64,000 nt of DNA from Aptenodytes patagonicus. Lineage: Eukaryota; Chordata; Aves; Sphenisciformes; Spheniscidae. Positions 24,884 through 36,797 of the stretch are shown one piece after another. Below the pieces are notes generated by a model. That model was not told the DNA's origin. It saw nothing but the letters and a program-made list of their open reading frames with translations, and did no database searches. Both the position numbers and the translations under genes were made by a program. Within the stretch, counting starts at the first letter, position 1; each line of letters opens with the position of its first letter. The stretch covers positions 1,116,001 through 1,180,000 of the forward strand of contig NC_134974.1 of assembly GCF_965638725.1 (NCBI RefSeq), given 5' to 3'.

Positions 24884-26912
24884 CTACCCAGCGCCCGAAG
24901 AGCTGGGAGCGCCGCGGGAAGGGGGTCCCCACAGCCGGTCGAGGACGTGCGTGACGGCCACGGCTGCGACCAGGCTGCCCAGCACCAGCAGGCAGAGCAG
25001 CCCCTTCACTCTGCAATAGGACCACGGAACGCCTGCAAATAGAGACAGAAGCCAGGGGTGGGGGGCACATCCCCTGCCCCCCTGGGGGCAGCGAGGCCGG
25101 GTTGCCCACAGCACAGGCTTAGAGCGCTCGCGGGACTGATCCTGCCATGTCCCCACCGCTGCCGGCACCCGTTTGCAGCCACGCGGCATCTTGCATGCTG
25201 GCTGCGTGCTGCTCTGCGCCCCCAGCCTGTGGCTACATCTCCCGCTTATTTATCCCAAATGGATTTAAATCCTAAACCTCATTTTGGAGCTGGAGGGGCA
25301 GAAACTCCCCCCAAAAACATTTGTCCCACAGACCTGGGGCCGCAGCGCGGCAGGCTGCCACAACATCGGTGCTGGCCGTGCTCCAGCTCACCGGGTTGCT
25401 CGCGTTGCAGCAGCAGACGGTGGGGTCGGCGTCCCTGTGGACCTGCAGGTGCAGCCAGGGCTGGTGCTCCAGGGCTCCCGGGGGACCCCCAGTGCAGGAC
25501 CAGTTGTAGGAGACATTGCTGGCGCCCGCTACGGTGCAGACCAGCAAGAGGTTGCACAGGCCCTGCTCCCAGTGCAGGATGCGTGCGTCCACGTGCGGCT
25601 GGCGGACGGGCTCTGCGGGGACAGAGCTGGTGAGAAGGGCCAGGGAGGAGAGGGTGACGGGGTGATGGGGACCCAGCTACTCACCCCATACCGACACGCG
25701 GAAGCACAGGACAGTAACAATGCCTAATGTGTCCTCAAATTCTGCCCTATAGACCCCACTGTCTGCCGTGCTGACTGGCCTGATCCACAGGGAGACGGTC
25801 TCCTGCTGAAAAACAGCTCTCCCAAAAAAAAGACCCTTGGAGGATGAGGCAACTTTACTCTTCTCAGCCGTCAGGATCCGATGGAAGCGCTCTCCATCCA
25901 GTCTCACTCTCCACTCGACCTTTGTCCATCCCTGCGGGGGTTTCTCCGGCAGCAGCTGCAGCACGCTGTCGGCAGACACGGCTTGTTCCCGGCACTCCAG
26001 GGGTTCTAAAGCGGAGAGGGCTGAGTGAGGGACTGCGGCCCCAGCAGATCCTCCATGACTGGGGAGGGGGCACGGTCACCGCCACCACAGGGGGGTCCCA
26101 CACCCGGCACAGCCCCGCTCTGTCCATCCCTGGGGATCTGGGGCTCGAAGCCTCTGGCATCACATGCCTTCAGCCGTCCCTTTGTTCCCCCCGGGGAGAC
26201 CCGGCGCAGTTTGGGAAGCTGTTTTCAGTTCCTCCTTCTCTCTCATCCTCCGCCTCTACTTACCTTTGGCTGGTGGGGAAGTGATACTCTCAACTATGCA
26301 CCGTGGGGGTTGTTTTCTCCAAACGTATATTTGTTATCTAAGGCTAATACAACAGGAATCCCATTTTCCAAAGATAGAGGAAGCTCTGATGAAGCTCTCG
26401 CTCACCACCCTCCCCTGTGCCTCCTACAGCAAGTCAAACCCTTACAAGCAGAGCATTTTTTCCTAGACGTGCAGCCTTTCCTTAAAAAAAAGTCAATTTT
26501 TTTACAATATTCCCTTCTTAATGGCCCAATTTAAGCGATGCCCGTAGCACTGAGGCTTTCTGACCCTCAAAAACAGCCTCTTGCTTTCAGCTTCAGTTTG
26601 TGGGTTTTTTTTTTTCTCACCCGACAATTCGAGAGACTGCTCTGATCCCGCGACAAGCCGTCTGCTTGCTAGTTCGCACGGGGGAAAAAAAAAACCCCAA
26701 AAACCAACCCACAGCCAAGCACTGACCCCGGGTGTGCTTTTAAAAGCAGTTTCCCAAGGAACTTTCCAGCCCCATGCAGATGCCCGGCACAGAGGCTGGA
26801 CACAACTCATTGCAACTCCTGCGGCAGAGCCGGCTGCCACCCGCCCATGCTTACCTTGGGCTCGGCAGAGGACGAAGAGGGAGACGAGGAAGAGAAGGGC
26901 GACGTGCTTCAT
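24884..26912 (-). CDS. Short-tailed CD244-like SLAM-family receptor
   Basis: Four coding exons on the minus strand: 26912-26855 (signal peptide MKHVALLFLVSLFVLCRAQ), 26005-25685 (V-set), 25612-25334 (C2-set) and 25032-24884 (membrane plus tail). They give 268 residues with all junctions in phase 1. The V domain has TADSGVYRAEFED. The C2 domain has NVSYNWSC and CCCNASNPVSW, the SLAM-family C2 signature. The last exon encodes GLLCLLVLGSLVAAVAVTHV followed by a short tail with no tyrosine, so it cannot signal through an ITSM. V and C2 are about 98% identical to those of CD244 on the opposite strand at 29959-30633, but signal peptide and membrane exon are unrelated. It may be a decoy, adhesion or ligand partner of CD244. 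A symbol cannot be assigned. Confidence 0.85.
25332..26076 (-). repeat. Inverted V-C2 cassette, left arm
   Basis: This 745-base stretch is an inverted copy of 29888-30635, with about fifteen substitutions and a single 3-base indel counted by eye. It spans 71 bases of upstream intron, the V exon, the whole 72-base intron and the C2 exon. Both intronic pieces are identical between arms. Homology fades rapidly outside. Confidence 0.95.
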
Positions 26913-27583
26913 GGCTGTCCCAGGGAAAGGTGGGAATTGGGGTGGGAGATCAGGGCAGGTGCGGGGGGAGGATCAGCCCCGGCTCTGCATCCGCTGCCCC
27001 CCGCATCTCCTGGGAGCCCCCCGGCTGGGCTGCGCCGCTCCCCAGCTCCCTGAACCCGAGGCACGGGCGTCTTTGGGCTGGGTGCTGCTCCCAGATGGGC
27101 CGAATGCTGCTGCTCGGGGCCGTTCCTGGCCTGCGGTCGGGGCGTTGAACACGTCCGCACGTTACAAACCGCTGCTGTGTGGCACCCGGTACAGCTTCTT
27201 CTCCCGAAGCGAGCTGCAAAGGGAAAGCAAAACCCCCCAAAACCACTCTTCCCCCCCCCAGTAATTAAAATTAGTTTCCTCTGAGGTTTGCAGCCACCCA
27301 GCCCTGCAGCCGAGCTCGCCGGGGCAGCCGGCAGCGCGTCCTTCCCCACCACGCTCTGCCCTGTGGGGACCCGGTGTACCCTAGCATCCACCGCGGCGGA
27401 GGTGGATGGGTTTGGGGGGGGGGGAACAGCGGGGGGAGAGTGGCAGCGTGGAGGAGATCACACAGAGGCGGAGGGTGCAAAGGAACTGCAGGCGGGAGAG
27501 GAAGTTGCTGCTGGACAGTCGCTGGCTCTGAGGGGTTTCGCAGCTCTCTGGCTGCGGGGAGCTTGCTCGGGTGCCGTCCGGAG
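26913..27583. promoter_or_regulatory. Shared head-to-head promoter of the CD244 pair
   Basis: 671 bases separate the start codons of two divergently transcribed, paralogous receptors, so both promoters must lie here or overlap. It contains AATTAAAATTAGTTTCCTC near 27261-27279, whose reverse complement has a GAGGAA ETS/PU.1-type core. Signal peptides of the two genes are unrelated, so the duplication did not include this interval. Confidence 0.5.
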
Positions 27584-30500
27584 ATGCACCGGCATGGGGG
27601 TCCTTGGTGCCCGCTGACACTGTTGGTGCTGCTGGCTGCAGCTGGCGGCCAAGGTGAGAAGGGGAAGCGGTGCCAGGCTCGCCAGGAGGATGTGGGCTCG
27701 CTCGGCCTCGTGGTACAGAGGGGAGGCTGGCGGTGGGTGAGCCCTGCTGCCTGCACTGGTGCTGGCAGCGTTTGCAGGCAGGGCAGGAGGGATGCACGGA
27801 CAGGGAGGTGTTGCTGCTGCTTGTTCGGGGAGCTGGGTGCCGGGGAAAAGCTGGCCGTGCTGCTGGCATGAAGGCATCCACAGGCACCCAGTCCGGGGAG
27901 GGCAGCGGGGTCACGGGCAGCGAGCCGGGCTTGGGGTCCCTAGAGAGATGGAGTGGGGCTGGGTGGGGTTTTTTTTGGCTTTTCTTCTTTTTCTGCCCGG
28001 AACAGGTAGAGCCGGGACAGCTCTCGTGCAGGGCCAGTTCTCCTTTGCAGGCAGCATTGCTGCCTGCAGCACACGGGACTTGTGCAAAAGAAGTCACTTC
28101 CCTGCCAGAGCAGCGCCCACACCCTGAGGCCGGCGCTGACCTTTCCTGTGTCCAGCTTTTCAAGGCCAGGTCTCTCTGCTGAACAAACACAGCACCTTTC
28201 CCCTATGATTTCAGTGGAGCTGGTGGTGGCTGAGGGTCTTCTTCCTAAAAACAGCGACTTCTGCGCGAGGGGAGCGGAGAAACGCCCAGGTTCGGGGGCC
28301 AGCTTGGTGCCTGGAGCATCTCCCGGCCGCATCTCTGTATCCCCCATTGTGCCACCCTTCCCTGCTCTCGGGGAGACTGGGGGAGCATCAGCTCCACCTT
28401 CCCTCTCTCGTCGCGCTAAGACGCGTCTCCCTGCCCCATGGCCCACCCTGATGGTGCAGGGCTGGGGGGCACTTGTTGCTCAGGGGTGCACAAGATGGTG
28501 TGTTTCTTGCTCAAAGCAGCAGAGCCTGCAGCAACCACCGGCTCAGCTGAGCTGCAAAACCTCCCGACGGGTGCTGGCGTGGTTAACCTGCGGTGTGCTG
28601 CACTGGCCCAGCCCCAGCGCTTGCGCCGGCTGTAGGCAGCGGGCTATGATCACACTTTCAGACTGCGTGGTGTATTTTTGCATCATTTCTTCGCCGACTC
28701 TGCACGCCCACTGCCCTGGCAATCTCTGTCCACGCGCAGCTCCTTGCTGGGCCAGCTCCAGGAGCCTAGGATGAGGGCATTAAGGTGCCCTCACATCTTT
28801 CTTGCAGCACTGGATGCCTGCAAAGCGGTATTCAGCAATAGTCCCTGTTTCTTGCAGGCTGTTAAGTACCTGGAGTGGTGGGAAGGGCCCCCTTTGTAAT
28901 GAGCGGCAGGTCCCAGGTGTGAGCCACCACGGGTGGGAACTGATAAATAGTGCCTGCTCCCCAGCCTGCTCCTTCGTTTCCCCAGGGGAGGATGCTTCGG
29001 CCTTTGCTTGCTCTGGCCTCTTGTATTCCTAGATTTGCTGAGTATAGGGATGTCCCTTCTGCACGCCAGGGTCTGGTGAGGGCAGGCATCCTCATGCCCG
29101 CGGCTTTGCAGAGACAAGGTTTAAGCTGGAGTTGCTTGGGGTCTCCTGGCCATGCCAGGAGATAACAAAGCTGGTGGCTCCGCAGTTGCCCTCCGAGCAT
29201 GGCTCGGTGTTCGGGTCGGTTGCATGGAGGCAAAGCCCTGCCGGGGGCTGCGGGATGGGTGGGCTAAAGCTGAGCTTCCGGAGGCTGATGCTTGCCTCGA
29301 CGGCTGTGCAAGCTGGGCTTTGCCGAGGGCTGCAAGATGGGTTGTTGTGTGGGGCTGTACCGTGCAAAGTCCACCCATGGCTGAGGCAGCCCCCGGTGCT
29401 GCCCCGACCACACGCAGACATGAGGAAGCGGCGAGGCTGCGCGCACACTCGGTCCCGGTGGCTGCGGGTGTTAGTTCGTTTCAGGGGCTTTTTTATCTCG
29501 CCTCTGCCAGAGCTCCTGACATCCGGGGCTGCACTGAAAAGAGGGAGGCAAGCACAGAAACTCAAGAAAAAAGGGTCCAGTGGGCAAAATTCCTACTGTT
29601 CCCCAGGCTGGACAGGCAAGGAAGGAGCTGGGGCAGAAATGAGCAACCAGATGCTATGATCAGAGGGTCTGCTCTGGCCCTGCTCTGGGCAGGGCAGAGG
29701 ATATTGCATAAGCATCTGCAATGTGCGGCCAGAGCAGCGGGTGCGGAAAGATACACAACCAGCCTGGGATGGTGCAGAGAGAAGGGTACCCCCAAGATGG
29801 CGATGGGGAACCAGGATGAGCTTGCCCCGGGGAGCAGGAGAGGCCCTGCTGGGGGCTGCGGGTCTGGGGCACGGGTGGGTTCCAGCAACCGTGCCCCCTC
29901 CCCAGTCATGGAGGATCTGCTGGGGCCGCAGTCCCTCACTCAGCCCTCTCCGCTTTAGAATCCCCGGAGTGCCGGGAACAAGCTGTGTCTGCCGACAGCG
30001 TGCTGCAGCTGCTGCCGGAGAAACCCCCGCAGGGATGGACAAGGGTCGAGTGGAGAGTGAGACTGGATGGAGGGCGCTTCCATCGGATCCTGACGGCTGA
30101 GAAGAGTAAAGTTACCTCATCCTCCAAGGGTCTTTTTTTTGGGAGAGCTGTTTTTCAGCAGGAGACCGTCTCCCTGCGGATCAGGCCAGTCAGCACGGCA
30201 GACAGTGGGGTCTATAGGGCAGAATTTGAGGACACATCATCAGGCATTGTTACTGCCCTGTGCTTCCGCGTGTCGGTATGGGGTGAGTAGCTGGGTCCCC
30301 ATCACCCCGTCACCCTCTCCTCCCTGGCCCTTCTCACCAGCTCTGTCCCCGCAGAGCCCGTCCGCCAGCCGCACGTGGACGCACGCATCCTGCACTGGGA
30401 GCAGGGCCTGTGCAACCTCTCGCTGGTCTGCACCGTAGCGGGCGCCAGCAATGTCTCCTACAACTGGTCCTGCACTGGGGGTTCCCCGGGAGCCCTGGAG

Positions 30501-32447
30501 CACCAGCCCTGGCTGCACCTGCAGGTCCACGGGGACGCCGACCCCACGGTCTGCTGCTGCAACGCGAGCAACCCGGTGAGCTGGAGCATGGCCAGCACCA
30601 ATGTTGTGGCAGCCTGCCGCGCTGCGGCCCCAGGTAATTTGCCCTCAGCTCCATAAAAGCAGGATTTAGGGGGTGTGCAAGCCACACCGCTTCCAGTCCT
30701 CTCTTGGGGCCCTTCGTCTCCCTGCCTGGGCCACTGAAACTGCAGAGGATGTCACGCTGATGCCAAAACGTTCCCCGCTTCCCCTCCTGGGAAAGGAATC
30801 GAGATAGCTGATTACACGGGTGATGTAACCAGGGCTGAGGTTTCCTGGCCAGGTCCGTTTTCTGCAGGCTGTGATGGAAATTGTGTTCAGCAATGGCTCG
30901 AAGCTCTGCCCTGCATCGAAGGTCTCCCCTTCTCCTCTCCTTCCTCCCCAGGGCTTGTCAGCTTCATTCCATGGTGGGCAGTGGCCGTGTCCCTGGGGCT
31001 GGCACTGGCCATCTCCGTCGCCCTTGTCACCTGCTACTGGTGGAGGAAGCGGGGAAAAGACCCCCCAAGAGGTTTGTCCTTGGGGTCGGTGCGGTAGCTC
31101 ACGGGACAGGCAGCCGTGGGGTTTTGGCTGTGCGGCCCCTGCCCTCCTCCTGGCTGCTGTCATGCTCCTAACGCTCTCCGTGCTGTTCCTGGGGTTCTCC
31201 CTCCTCCTGGGGCTGATGCGGGATAAGCCACCGGGCACTGTCACCCCCCTGCCACGTGCTGCACAGGGCAACATCCCTGCCTTTGCCCATCCCTGCTGGT
31301 GCAGGGTGGTCCAGGTTGATGAGATAGATGAAGCATCTCAGCAGCCCAAGCATTGGTGTCCAAACCTGGAGGCCTCGTCCCATGGGGTCTAGAGGATATT
31401 CTGAGCTGGAGCATCCCTCCCCAGCCCCTGCCAGGTGCCAATAAAGTAAAACCTCCCAGTTGCCAAGGGACCTCTTTCTCCCTCTGCTTTGCTTTGCTTT
31501 GCTTTGCTTTGCTTTGCTTGAGGGCTGAACCCCCCCCAGTCTGGGGGCTCTAACACGTCAGCCGTCTTATACCGACCCTTCAAACTCCCCCAGGACACGT
31601 CGAGCAGACGCTGACCATCTACGAGGACGTGGGCAAAGCCCAAACCAGCCAAGACGCTGTGAGTGCCGGAGGTGTCCCTGGGCGTCCCCTCCCTGCACTG
31701 CTTGGAGAGATGGGACCTCTGTTTGGAAATGTCTGTCACCCTGGGTTGCATCCTTTAACCAGCCTGGGGTCGCTTTCTCCCCCAGAATAGGACCAGTGAG
31801 GCCACCGTGGGAGAAAACACCATCTATGCTGTCATCTGCACCAACACGAAGGTAGGATCAGTCCTGTTTGGGTGGGGGGGACTGGAGCTGCTCCATGGGC
31901 TTGGCTGTGCAGTCCCTGGGCTGGATGTGTCCATGGCAGCTGCCAAGACCACCCCTTTGGCCCAAAATTTGTTTTTCTTTGTGCATCTCGACCGTTTTTT
32001 CCCTGGCAGGCACCCAGCTGTGCTCAGGAGCCCAAAAGCTGCACCATCTACTCCACGGTTCAGCCCACCAGGAAGGTGAGGTTGCCCCGCCGTGATCCCG
32101 GCCCCTCTGCAGCGGCACAGAAACCGGGGTCCCCTCGGTTCGTCAAGTGGGTGCTGGGTTCACCGTCCTGCTCATGCCTAATGGCAGGTTCTCGCTCTGC
32201 TCCACAGCCGCCTTCTCTCAAGAGGAAGAGGCTGGACCCAGCTTTGGTTTCCACTGCCTATGCAGAGGTAACGGGCACCGGACCGGTGGGGAGATGAGCC
32301 CTGGCTATCTCCAAAGCTCATCAGCTTTTTGGGGCCGTGGTGTGATAAACCCCACCCATTTCCCTGTAGGCTACAGGGGGGTCTAGGCACCGGTGCCCCC
32401 CGTTGCAGATCTCGCCCCCAGCTCCTGCTGGCCACCACCTCTCCTAG
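27584..32447 (+). CDS. CD244: CD244 (2B4, SLAMF4) receptor
   Basis: SLAM-family receptor of NK and cytotoxic cells that binds CD48 and signals through SAP/EAT-2 or phosphatases. Nine exons: 27584-27653 (signal peptide MHRHGGPWCPLTLLVLLAAA), 29959-30282 (V), 30355-30633 (C2), 30952-31071 (membrane), 31594-31658, 31786-31851, 32010-32075, 32208-32267 and 32409-32447. All phases fit and give 362 residues (human 370). The tail has four ITSMs: TIYEDV, TIYAVI, TIYSTV and TAYAEI (the last split across two exons). The count and the LTIYEDV motif match mammalian CD244. V carries Cys near both ends (ESPECRE and ALCFRV), consistent with CD244's V-domain disulphide. The V-C2 cassette is duplicated in the divergent neighbour. 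An AATAAA in the intron after the membrane exon (31441-31446) could give a tailless isoform. Confidence 0.92.
29888..30635 (+). repeat. Inverted V-C2 cassette, right arm
   Basis: Right arm of the inverted duplication whose left arm is 25332-26076. The arms are separated by about 3.8 kb that holds both first exons and the shared promoter. The only length difference is one extra in-frame codon in the V exon (Ser-Ser versus Leu near 30238). Confidence 0.95.
31441..31446 (+). terminator. CD244: Possible intronic polyadenylation signal in CD244
   Basis: AATAAA in the context TGCCAATAAAGTAAA lies between the membrane exon and the first ITSM exon. Use of it with retention of the donor at 31071 would give a tail of only a few residues after KRGKDPPR. 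No transcript evidence is available. Confidence 0.35.
31483..31520. repeat. (TTTGC)n microsatellite
   Basis: About seven tandem copies of CTTTG in CD244 intron 4, just after the intronic AATAAA. Confidence 0.9.
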
Positions 32448-35175
32448 TGCCTCGGCTGCCTCAGCAAGACCTTCCCTTCCCTATGGGCCTCTTCTCCCGG
32501 AGCACCCAGAGCACCTCCAGCACCCACCAGGACCCCACCTGGCAAAGCCAGGGTCTCGCTTGGGATGGAAACAGTCAGACGTGTTTTTGCAAGGATGCAA
32601 ACCCCAGCTGCACCTTGGAGGCTTTCCTGTGAGGGAAGGAGGACAGAGTCGGTGATGGAAACCTGTCTTCGGAGGAGATGGATGTGAAATTGGACAGGCA
32701 GGGTCGTGGGGGAAGAGGATACGTGTGATGTGTGTGTGTTTAGTGCCAGCGTGTGATCTTGTGGGTTTTTTTAGGACTTGACAGGTTCGATACACCTCGG
32801 GAATTTATTTGTAGGTGCGAATATAAGCTGAACTGCATGAGGCAATTGTGGTGCTTGTTTAATTAGCTTAATTGGCTATTTATAGCCTGAAACGTACCTT
32901 GGGCACAGGCGGGGAGTGGGAATTGCCTTATTTGTGGCTCGGGAACCTCTGAAGCAAACGGGGTCTCATGCGGAGATGCACTTTGCAAAGTTTCAGCCGT
33001 GTGTGTCAGGTAGGGGGGAGGTGGCCACGGGCATCGGCTTGCGGCAGGACGGTCCCTGCACCGGCTGGGCTGGACACGGCCCCGGGTGCCCCACGGCGAG
33101 CTGAGACCGGAGACACCGCCACGTCCCTTCCCACCTAAGTTATCCCATGCTCCTACAGCACGAGTGGCCCCGGGAGGAGGAGGTGGAGAAAGAGGGGCTC
33201 CGGCTTCAAAGATCTTCCCAAAGGCGAGATCAAGGGCTTTTCTTTGGGATTAATATGAAATGTGGCACTTTGATGGCAGCATGGGGAGCAGTAGCAGCTC
33301 CACAACGCTCCCCTCCCGCCCGAGTCCCCGGATCAAAATAGCTTTGTGGCTGCTCCCTGTGAAAAGAGCATTAATTGGGATCATTAACTGGGAGCTGCGC
33401 TGGGAGGCTGGCTTGGGGAGAGAGGGGGTGTCTGGCTGCCACAATGGGGGAATTTAGGGGGCCGGGCTGGCGCGGATGGGGGCTCAGGCACAGCGTGCTG
33501 GCACTGCTGCCAGAGCCAGGCTGGTTCATGCCATCGCGAGCCCCATCCTCTGCTTTTCACGATGTGCAGGTGTGAATCGAATACGTCTTGCACTGTAACG
33601 GCATCCCCCTCCACACATAGCACTCAGCATTGATGGAGAGGCGGCAGCGGAGCCTGTGGCTGGCTGAATTCAGTGGGAAAAGCTCAGGCACGATGGAGGG
33701 GATGGAAATCCTTTGGCACAGGCGCTGGGGATGTCGTGGCAGTCCTTGCTGGGCTGTGGCTGCTGCCTGGGAGCGGGGGCTAAAGCAGGAGCCGCATCTC
33801 AGCCCTTTGCAGCCCAAAATGCCGGGTCCCCACGCTCCTGACGAGTGGAAACGTCTGAAGGCGACAGCACAGAGCCTGGGGGCTGCCGCATCCATCAGCA
33901 CATCGGGCTCCTGCTGAAGCCACGCTCCATCACAGCGCTGTAATTTATGCTAATGACCTGCTTTTGCATATTGGAGATAATTTGCAGCACTCGCTGCAAG
34001 CGCTGAGGCAGCACTTTGCTCCCTGCCAGGGAAGTTTGCTTTCCCATCTCCACCGGTTTCTATCAGAGTGGTGTAATCGGGTGCGGGGACAAGCCAGCGG
34101 GTGCTTGGCACCACGGTGCCACCGGATCGGTGCCAGTGATCCAGCCACAGCATCATCGCGTGGCTGCTGGCGTGCTCGCGCTAATGTCTCCCCCCGCTGA
34201 CATCGGATCTCCTCCCCGATGGACGGGGACTGCTCAAGGGCTGAAATTAAACTGGGTCAGGGCTCAGCGGGTGCCACTGTCGCCCTTTGTTCACGGCCAG
34301 GGTCAGCCCCGGTGCTCCTTGCTCACAGCCGGGGAGGCGTGTGGGAAGACGCCGGCGGCTGTTTGCCCCCGACACGGGGGCTGCACTGGCTTTGCTGCCC
34401 CGTGCATCCTTTGGCCTGTGCCGAACAAAGGCCCTGAAATGTTGTCTTTCAGGAAGGAATCCAGGCCGTAATTAAAATCCGTCATTTTAAGCATCTGCCC
34501 TGGTCAGAGGCCAGCGCGCTGGGGCTGCAGCACGTGCTTCAGCATCAGGGAGTCATCCCTCCCATCTCCTTCCCACCTGCACTGATCGCCTGCGAACCGG
34601 GGTCACGGGGACACCCCCAACACCGGTGCCGGTGGTCCCCGCTCAAGCTGGGGCTGCTTGATGGCATGTCCGGGGGCCAGACCTCGGCGAGGACACAGAC
34701 CTGGGTTTGCAGGTGGAGAAATGGGAACCCTGTGCGTTGGTTACAGCAGCCGTAAAGGGGAGATGTGACCCCTGGGGTCTGCGTTTCATTTACCATCAGG
34801 ATGGCGGGGCGACTCTGATGGGGGGGTCGGGGGCCCATGGGGTGCTGTGCATGCTGTCCCCAGGGAGGCTCGGGGCTGCTGCCTGTTCTTGCCCATGGGG
34901 TGGTGTCGCGAGCCCCCTGCAAAGCCTCGGGGTTTTGCAAACCCTGGGCGGTGATTCGTTCTCGAGGGAGCCCGGAAGCGAAGGAGGAACTTTGGTGGGT
35001 TCATGCCGTCTCCCAGCCGTGTGGCTGCCCCGCCAGCCCCTTTCCTGCAGAGCCCCCCCAGCCCCGGGTTTAGGAACGGTGGCAGGGGGCTGCAGGCTTG
35101 GGGGGGTCCTCAGTGAGCAGCTGCCCGGCGAGGGGGATTTCCACCCCGGGGTTTGGGTGCAGACACAGAGAGAAG
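32448..35175. other. CD244-CD48 intergenic region
   Basis: About 2.7 kb with no supported exon. In mammals LY9 and SLAMF7 lie between CD244 and CD48. I searched this stretch for the C2 signature (NVSYxW, CxxxNPVS) and for TxYxxV tails and saw neither. A moderately AT-rich patch lies at 32790-32990. Confidence 0.55.
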
Positions 35176-36797
35176 ATGGCGGCAGGGCTTACAATGGTGC
35201 TCCTCTTCCTCCTCTTCATCACGCAAGGTATGGCGGTGGGTTCCCCCGGGGCGAGGGTGCTGGGCTGGGGGTAGATGGCTTTGGGGATGGTGGGGGACCT
35301 TGGGGATGTGCCCGTGGGTAAACCCTTCCTGTCCCCACTCTCTCCCCCAAGCTTTTCCCATCCCAGCGCTGTGCCCGAGGTGCGACCCGCTGGTTCCCTT
35401 CCCGTGGGAGCCCCCGGCATCACCACCACCAAGCTGGGGGTGAGGGGCTGCTCTGGGTGAGCCTGGAGTGGGGAGAGGACCCCAAAAATGAAAGCAAAGG
35501 AAAAAAAACTTCACCAGAGGATCTGGGCGGTCCCACGCTCAGAGCGGGGAGGCAGAAATCCCGCCACCAGCTGTAGGGCTTGTCCCTGCAACACGCCTCC
35601 AAGGCTGAGAGAGCGCAAAGGCGTTAGGAATTAGTGAGCAAATGGGTTATTTGCATTTTCCACATGTCTGAGAGCAATCGAGGTCCACAGGCAGGAACGA
35701 GTCCCAGGGAGGGGCGCGCCGTGTCCGGCTGGCCAAGCAGCACCAGTCTCTGCTTTCTCAGCAGCCCGGGCGCAACACAATCCATCATCGAAGGTGGTCG
35801 GGGCTGTTCATGGGGTGGCGTATCTCAGTCCCAGACTGCAAAACCAGATCTCCTACCACCAAATCCACTGGCGACGCAACAACTCCGTGAAGATCGCCAG
35901 CCGGGACAGCAGTGCGAAGGTCCAGTACCCCAACAGCACCTACAAGGGACGCCTGGAACTCTTCCCCAACAACACACTAAAAATCAGCTCCCTGCAGAAA
36001 ACTGACAGCAGCATGTACCAGGTGTACCTGGAGGATGAGGTGGGCAAGGAGCACATTGAAAGCATCCTCCTGACAGTGTACGGTGAGCTGGGAGGACGGG
36101 AGGGTTGTCCCAGAGCCCCGTGAGGGGACAGGGAGACTGTGACATCCCGCTGCCTCTTGCAGATCTGGTCCCGAAGCCCACTGTGAATGCCAAAGTGATC
36201 GGGGATGACCCGGCATGGTGCAAAGCCACCCTACAGTGCTCAGTGGGGCTCGAAGGGGTGACCTATGAGTGGATCCCCCCCAGCAAGCTCCCGCTGGAGG
36301 GTGTGGGTGCCTCTGAGCAGCATGTCTCCTTCGACCCCTTAATAGAAACCTACATCTGCAAAGTCAGCAACCCTGTCTCCTCCAACAATGCCTCGTTGAC
36401 CTACAGGTACCCCTGCTCCTGGACAGGTACTGCCCATGGCGCGCGCACGAGATGGCAAAACTCGGGTGGGGTGGGCTGCAAGGTGGCCTTGGCTTTGGAG
36501 GGTCCCCGGAGCAGTGGCAGTGACCCTGAGGACAGCAGGTCCCTGCAAGGCTGGAGGTGGCCAATGGGTCAGGAGTGGTGGGTCCCTTTTCCCCCTGCAC
36601 CATGGGCTGGTGGGTGGGAGGAGCCCACCTGGGGAGGGGGTCGGGGTGTCCCCTGCCAGGGCTGGGCAGCCCACAGCCCTCCCCACGCCCTGGGTCTCCC
36701 TCTGCCTCCAGGTGAGTTCTCCGCTGCTGCATCCTGCACCACCACCAGCATGCTGGTGGCCCTGGGACACCTCGTCCTCCTCTTCACTCTGGCTTAA
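35176..36797 (+). CDS. CD48: CD48 (SLAMF2), GPI-anchored
   Basis: CD48 is a GPI-linked SLAM-family adhesion protein and the ligand of CD244. Four exons: 35176-35227 (signal peptide MAAGLTMVLLFLLFITQ), 35762-36082 (V), 36163-36426 (C2) and 36712-36797 (C-terminus). They give 240 residues; human CD48 has 243. V shows ISYHQIHWRRN, GRLELFPNNTLKISSL and SSMYQVYLED. C2 shows GVTYEWIPP and ICKVSNPVSSNNAS. The last exon ends in a hydrophobic stretch (MLVALGHLVLLFTLA) directly before the stop, preceded by small residues (FSAAASC), which is a GPI-attachment signal and not a tailed membrane segment. The V acceptor could alternatively be three bases later, removing one residue pair's first Ala. Its position, one gene from CD244, matches the mammalian cluster. 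Confidence 0.88.

Noticed and set aside
24884-26912. The short-tailed receptor as a second CD48
   Set aside because: Its last exon has a membrane segment followed by an 18-residue hydrophilic tail rather than a terminal GPI signal, and V-C2 match CD244. A proper GPI-type CD48 lies at 35.2-36.8 kb.
25332-30635. The inverted arms as a simple assembly duplication of one locus
   Set aside because: The arms differ by about fifteen substitutions and a codon and are flanked by unrelated functional exons on each side, so they are not one sequence placed twice. Confirmation by long reads is still desirable.
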